Assembly (NCBI GenBank): GCA_009784765.1
Contig: WQXP01000040.1
Coordinates: 1 to 8,232, forward strand
DNA length: 8,232 nt
Direction of reading: 5' to 3'
Source of the DNA: Oscillospiraceae bacterium
GTDB taxonomy: Bacteria > Bacillota > Clostridia > Oscillospirales > Ruminococcaceae
Part shown: positions 8,001 to 8,232 of the stretch, piece after piece
How the letters are laid out: every line of letters starts with the position of its first letter
Numbering within the stretch: position 1 is the stretch's first letter
Notes under the pieces: generated by a model
The model's database searches: none
What the model was told of the DNA's origin: nothing
The model's input: only the letters and a program-made list of their open reading frames with translations
Program-made: the position numbers and the translations under genes

Positions 8001-8232
8001 CTGCGGCACAACTCAAGGGATTGACGTTTATGAAATCCGCGAGGGCAAAGAACTCATTGAGCCGTTGGAAGAAAGGCTCATCGGGCGTTATCTGATTAAG
8101 CCGCTCAAAAACAGGAACAAGAAAAATATCGCTACTCCCGACAAGCTCATTGATGATAATGCGGCGAAAGCCATTATCGCGGCAGGACACAAGACTGTTA
8201 CAATTCGCTCTGTCCTTACCTGCGAATCGGAG
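5083..8232 (+). CDS. rpoC: DNA-directed RNA polymerase subunit beta-prime (3' end missing), with two extra segments
   Basis: This is the largest catalytic RNA polymerase subunit. It is open for 1050 codons to the window edge with no stop. Features: N-terminal zinc ribbon with C58, C60, C73 and C76 (E. coli C70, C72, C85, C88); clamp helices around 378-425 ([19 protein letters not shown]), which bind sigma; a switch/dock segment 444-468 ([20 protein letters not shown]); the magnesium-binding loop NADFDGD at 571-577 with D573, D575 and D577; the bridge helix from about 884 ([20 protein letters not shown]); and the second zinc site with C974 and C1047 (E. coli C814, C888). The edge falls inside this second site, so its last two cysteines and the trigger loop are missing. 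Offsets from E. coli run -12, +113, then +160, revealing about 125 and 47 net extra residues placed near 180-307 and 664-733. By remembered family architecture about 300 residues remain, for a total near 1350, longer than the ~1180-1200 usual in Firmicutes. Confidence 0.98.
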   Translation, partial: MAVAFDSMKIGLASPKHIRNWSYGVVERPETINYRTQKPEKDGLFCERIFGPQKDWECNCGKYKRIRFKGKICERCGVEVTRNKVRRERMGHIELAAPVSHIWYFKGTPSRIGQVLDIPPKRLEEVLYFTKYVVIDKGETTLAKGQLLTEKEYMDAREEYREDESFFAKTGAESIKELLGEYGNYRYDNYIFEHLNDFAKITGLSKMDIEDYLAKRERLITFFPEGITEEAGYSKEEVAFEVDTLVPRRVYEEVIVPLNIKRRKSGYKTIETVTGSEYIEELFEQNIDDFPALAEKHARENWVNNLDWVARDLKESLEVTQQGQKRVKLLKRLDVIEAFRKSGACPEWMTLDVIPVIPPDIRPMVLLDGGRFATSDLNDLYRRVINRNNRLYKMIELRAPEIIIRNEKRMLQEAVDALIDNGRHGRPVTGPSNRPLKSLSDMLKGKQGRFRQNLLGKRVDYSGRSVIVVGPDLKMDQCGLPKEMAIELFKPFVMRELVDRGLTGNIKSARKMVERAKDEVWDVLEDVIQDHPVLLNRAPTLHRLGIQAFSPVLVEGRALKLHPLVCTAYNADFDGDQMAVHLPLSDEARHEAKTLMLAAKNLLKPSDGRPVAVPTQDMVLGSYYLTLAKEGEKGEGKIFRNFAEALMAFQNGIVTLHAKIKVRICRDDEHDMDSASVKDIKGINEYDYVPEYDTFVNSGDAASAGTDSDAVAVKPEPPVIVIDRNAPLKVYGMIETTVGKIIFNEHIPQDLGFVDRSDPAHEYEPEINFKVGKKQLGQIIDKCIKIHGTSRTAKVLDRVKELGFKYSTKAAITVAVCDASIPPEKKDILAEADAKVDNINAYFNQGFISNLERKSEILDIWNEATEKVSSKLTSNLDEFNPIYMMADSGARGSINQIRQLAGMRGLIANTSGETIEIPIRSNYREGLNILEYFISSRGARKGLADTALRTADSGYLTRRLVDVSQEVIIREEDCGTTQGIDVYEIREGKELIEPLEERLIGRYLIKPLKNRNKKNIATPDKLIDDNAAKAIIAAGHKTVTIRSVLTCESE
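5620..6003 (+). other. Extra ~120-residue segment in the beta-prime N-terminal (clamp) region
   Basis: These are residues ~180-307 of beta-prime, between GAESIKELL (171-179) and the GQKR-containing helix (323-326) that leads into the conserved RPEWM-like segment. In remembered Clostridium and Bacillus sequences the two landmarks are about 20 residues apart; here they are 143 apart. E. coli zinc and magnesium ligand numbering independently gives a net excess of 125. The segment is rich in Tyr, Phe, Glu and Lys with likely helices and some strands, and I recognise no fold. Its codon use looks like the rest of the gene and the frame is unbroken. Thermus beta-prime is known to carry a large non-conserved domain in roughly the same region, so this site tolerates insertions. 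Boundaries are approximate. Confidence 0.7.
7072..7281 (+). other. Extra acidic/Ala-rich segment in beta-prime between the active site and bridge helix
   Basis: These are residues ~664-733, between HAKIKVR (657-663) and [12 protein letters not shown] (734 onward). In remembered Clostridium beta-prime about 13 residues join these blocks; here there are 70. E. coli ligand offsets give a net excess of about 47 across the larger interval from the catalytic loop to the second zinc site, which agrees in sign and rough size. The first part is acidic (DDEHDMD), the middle is low complexity ([13 protein letters not shown]), and then comes [14 protein letters not shown]. This looks like a flexible, probably surface-exposed loop. 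Boundaries are approximate. Confidence 0.65.

Overview
The window is a housekeeping segment of a bacterial chromosome. It holds the 3' end of a gene for a membrane-anchored, threonine-rich surface protein, a short AT-rich intergenic region with a terminator-like hairpin and a consensus promoter, a complete rpoB, and the first ~1050 codons of rpoC, which runs off the right edge. All genes are on the + strand. No RNA genes, mobile elements or CRISPR arrays were seen, and no stretch over 300 bases lacks a gene.

The organism is probably a Firmicute of class Clostridia, perhaps a Ruminococcaceae/Oscillospiraceae-like gut bacterium. This rests on the N-termini of beta and beta-prime, the lack of the large E. 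coli-type insertion in beta, the acidic tail on beta, the strong GGAGG/GGTGAT-type ribosome binding sites, and the Pro/Thr linker style of the upstream protein. The assignment is from remembered family patterns and no search was done.

Layout: positions 1-1122 encode a proline-rich (presumably cytoplasmic) segment, one transmembrane helix, a Pro/Ser/Thr linker with a dense threonine tract, and a C-terminal beta-rich domain resembling carbohydrate-binding modules. Positions 1123-1325 hold a hairpin plus T-run, then a perfect TTGACA-17-TATAAT promoter and a ~63-nt leader. rpoB (1326-5030) and rpoC (5083 onward) follow with a 52-bp gap and are presumably one operon making the two catalytic subunits of RNA polymerase. 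rplJ and rplL, which usually lie just upstream of rpoB, are absent here.

No novel multi-gene system is visible. The most unusual feature is in beta-prime. Comparing its zinc and magnesium ligands with E. coli numbering gives ~125 extra residues between the N-terminal zinc ribbon and the active site, and ~47 net extra residues between the active site and the second zinc site. The extra segments map to about residues 180-307 and 664-733. Neither looks like an intein, and both are in a clean, continuous reading frame.
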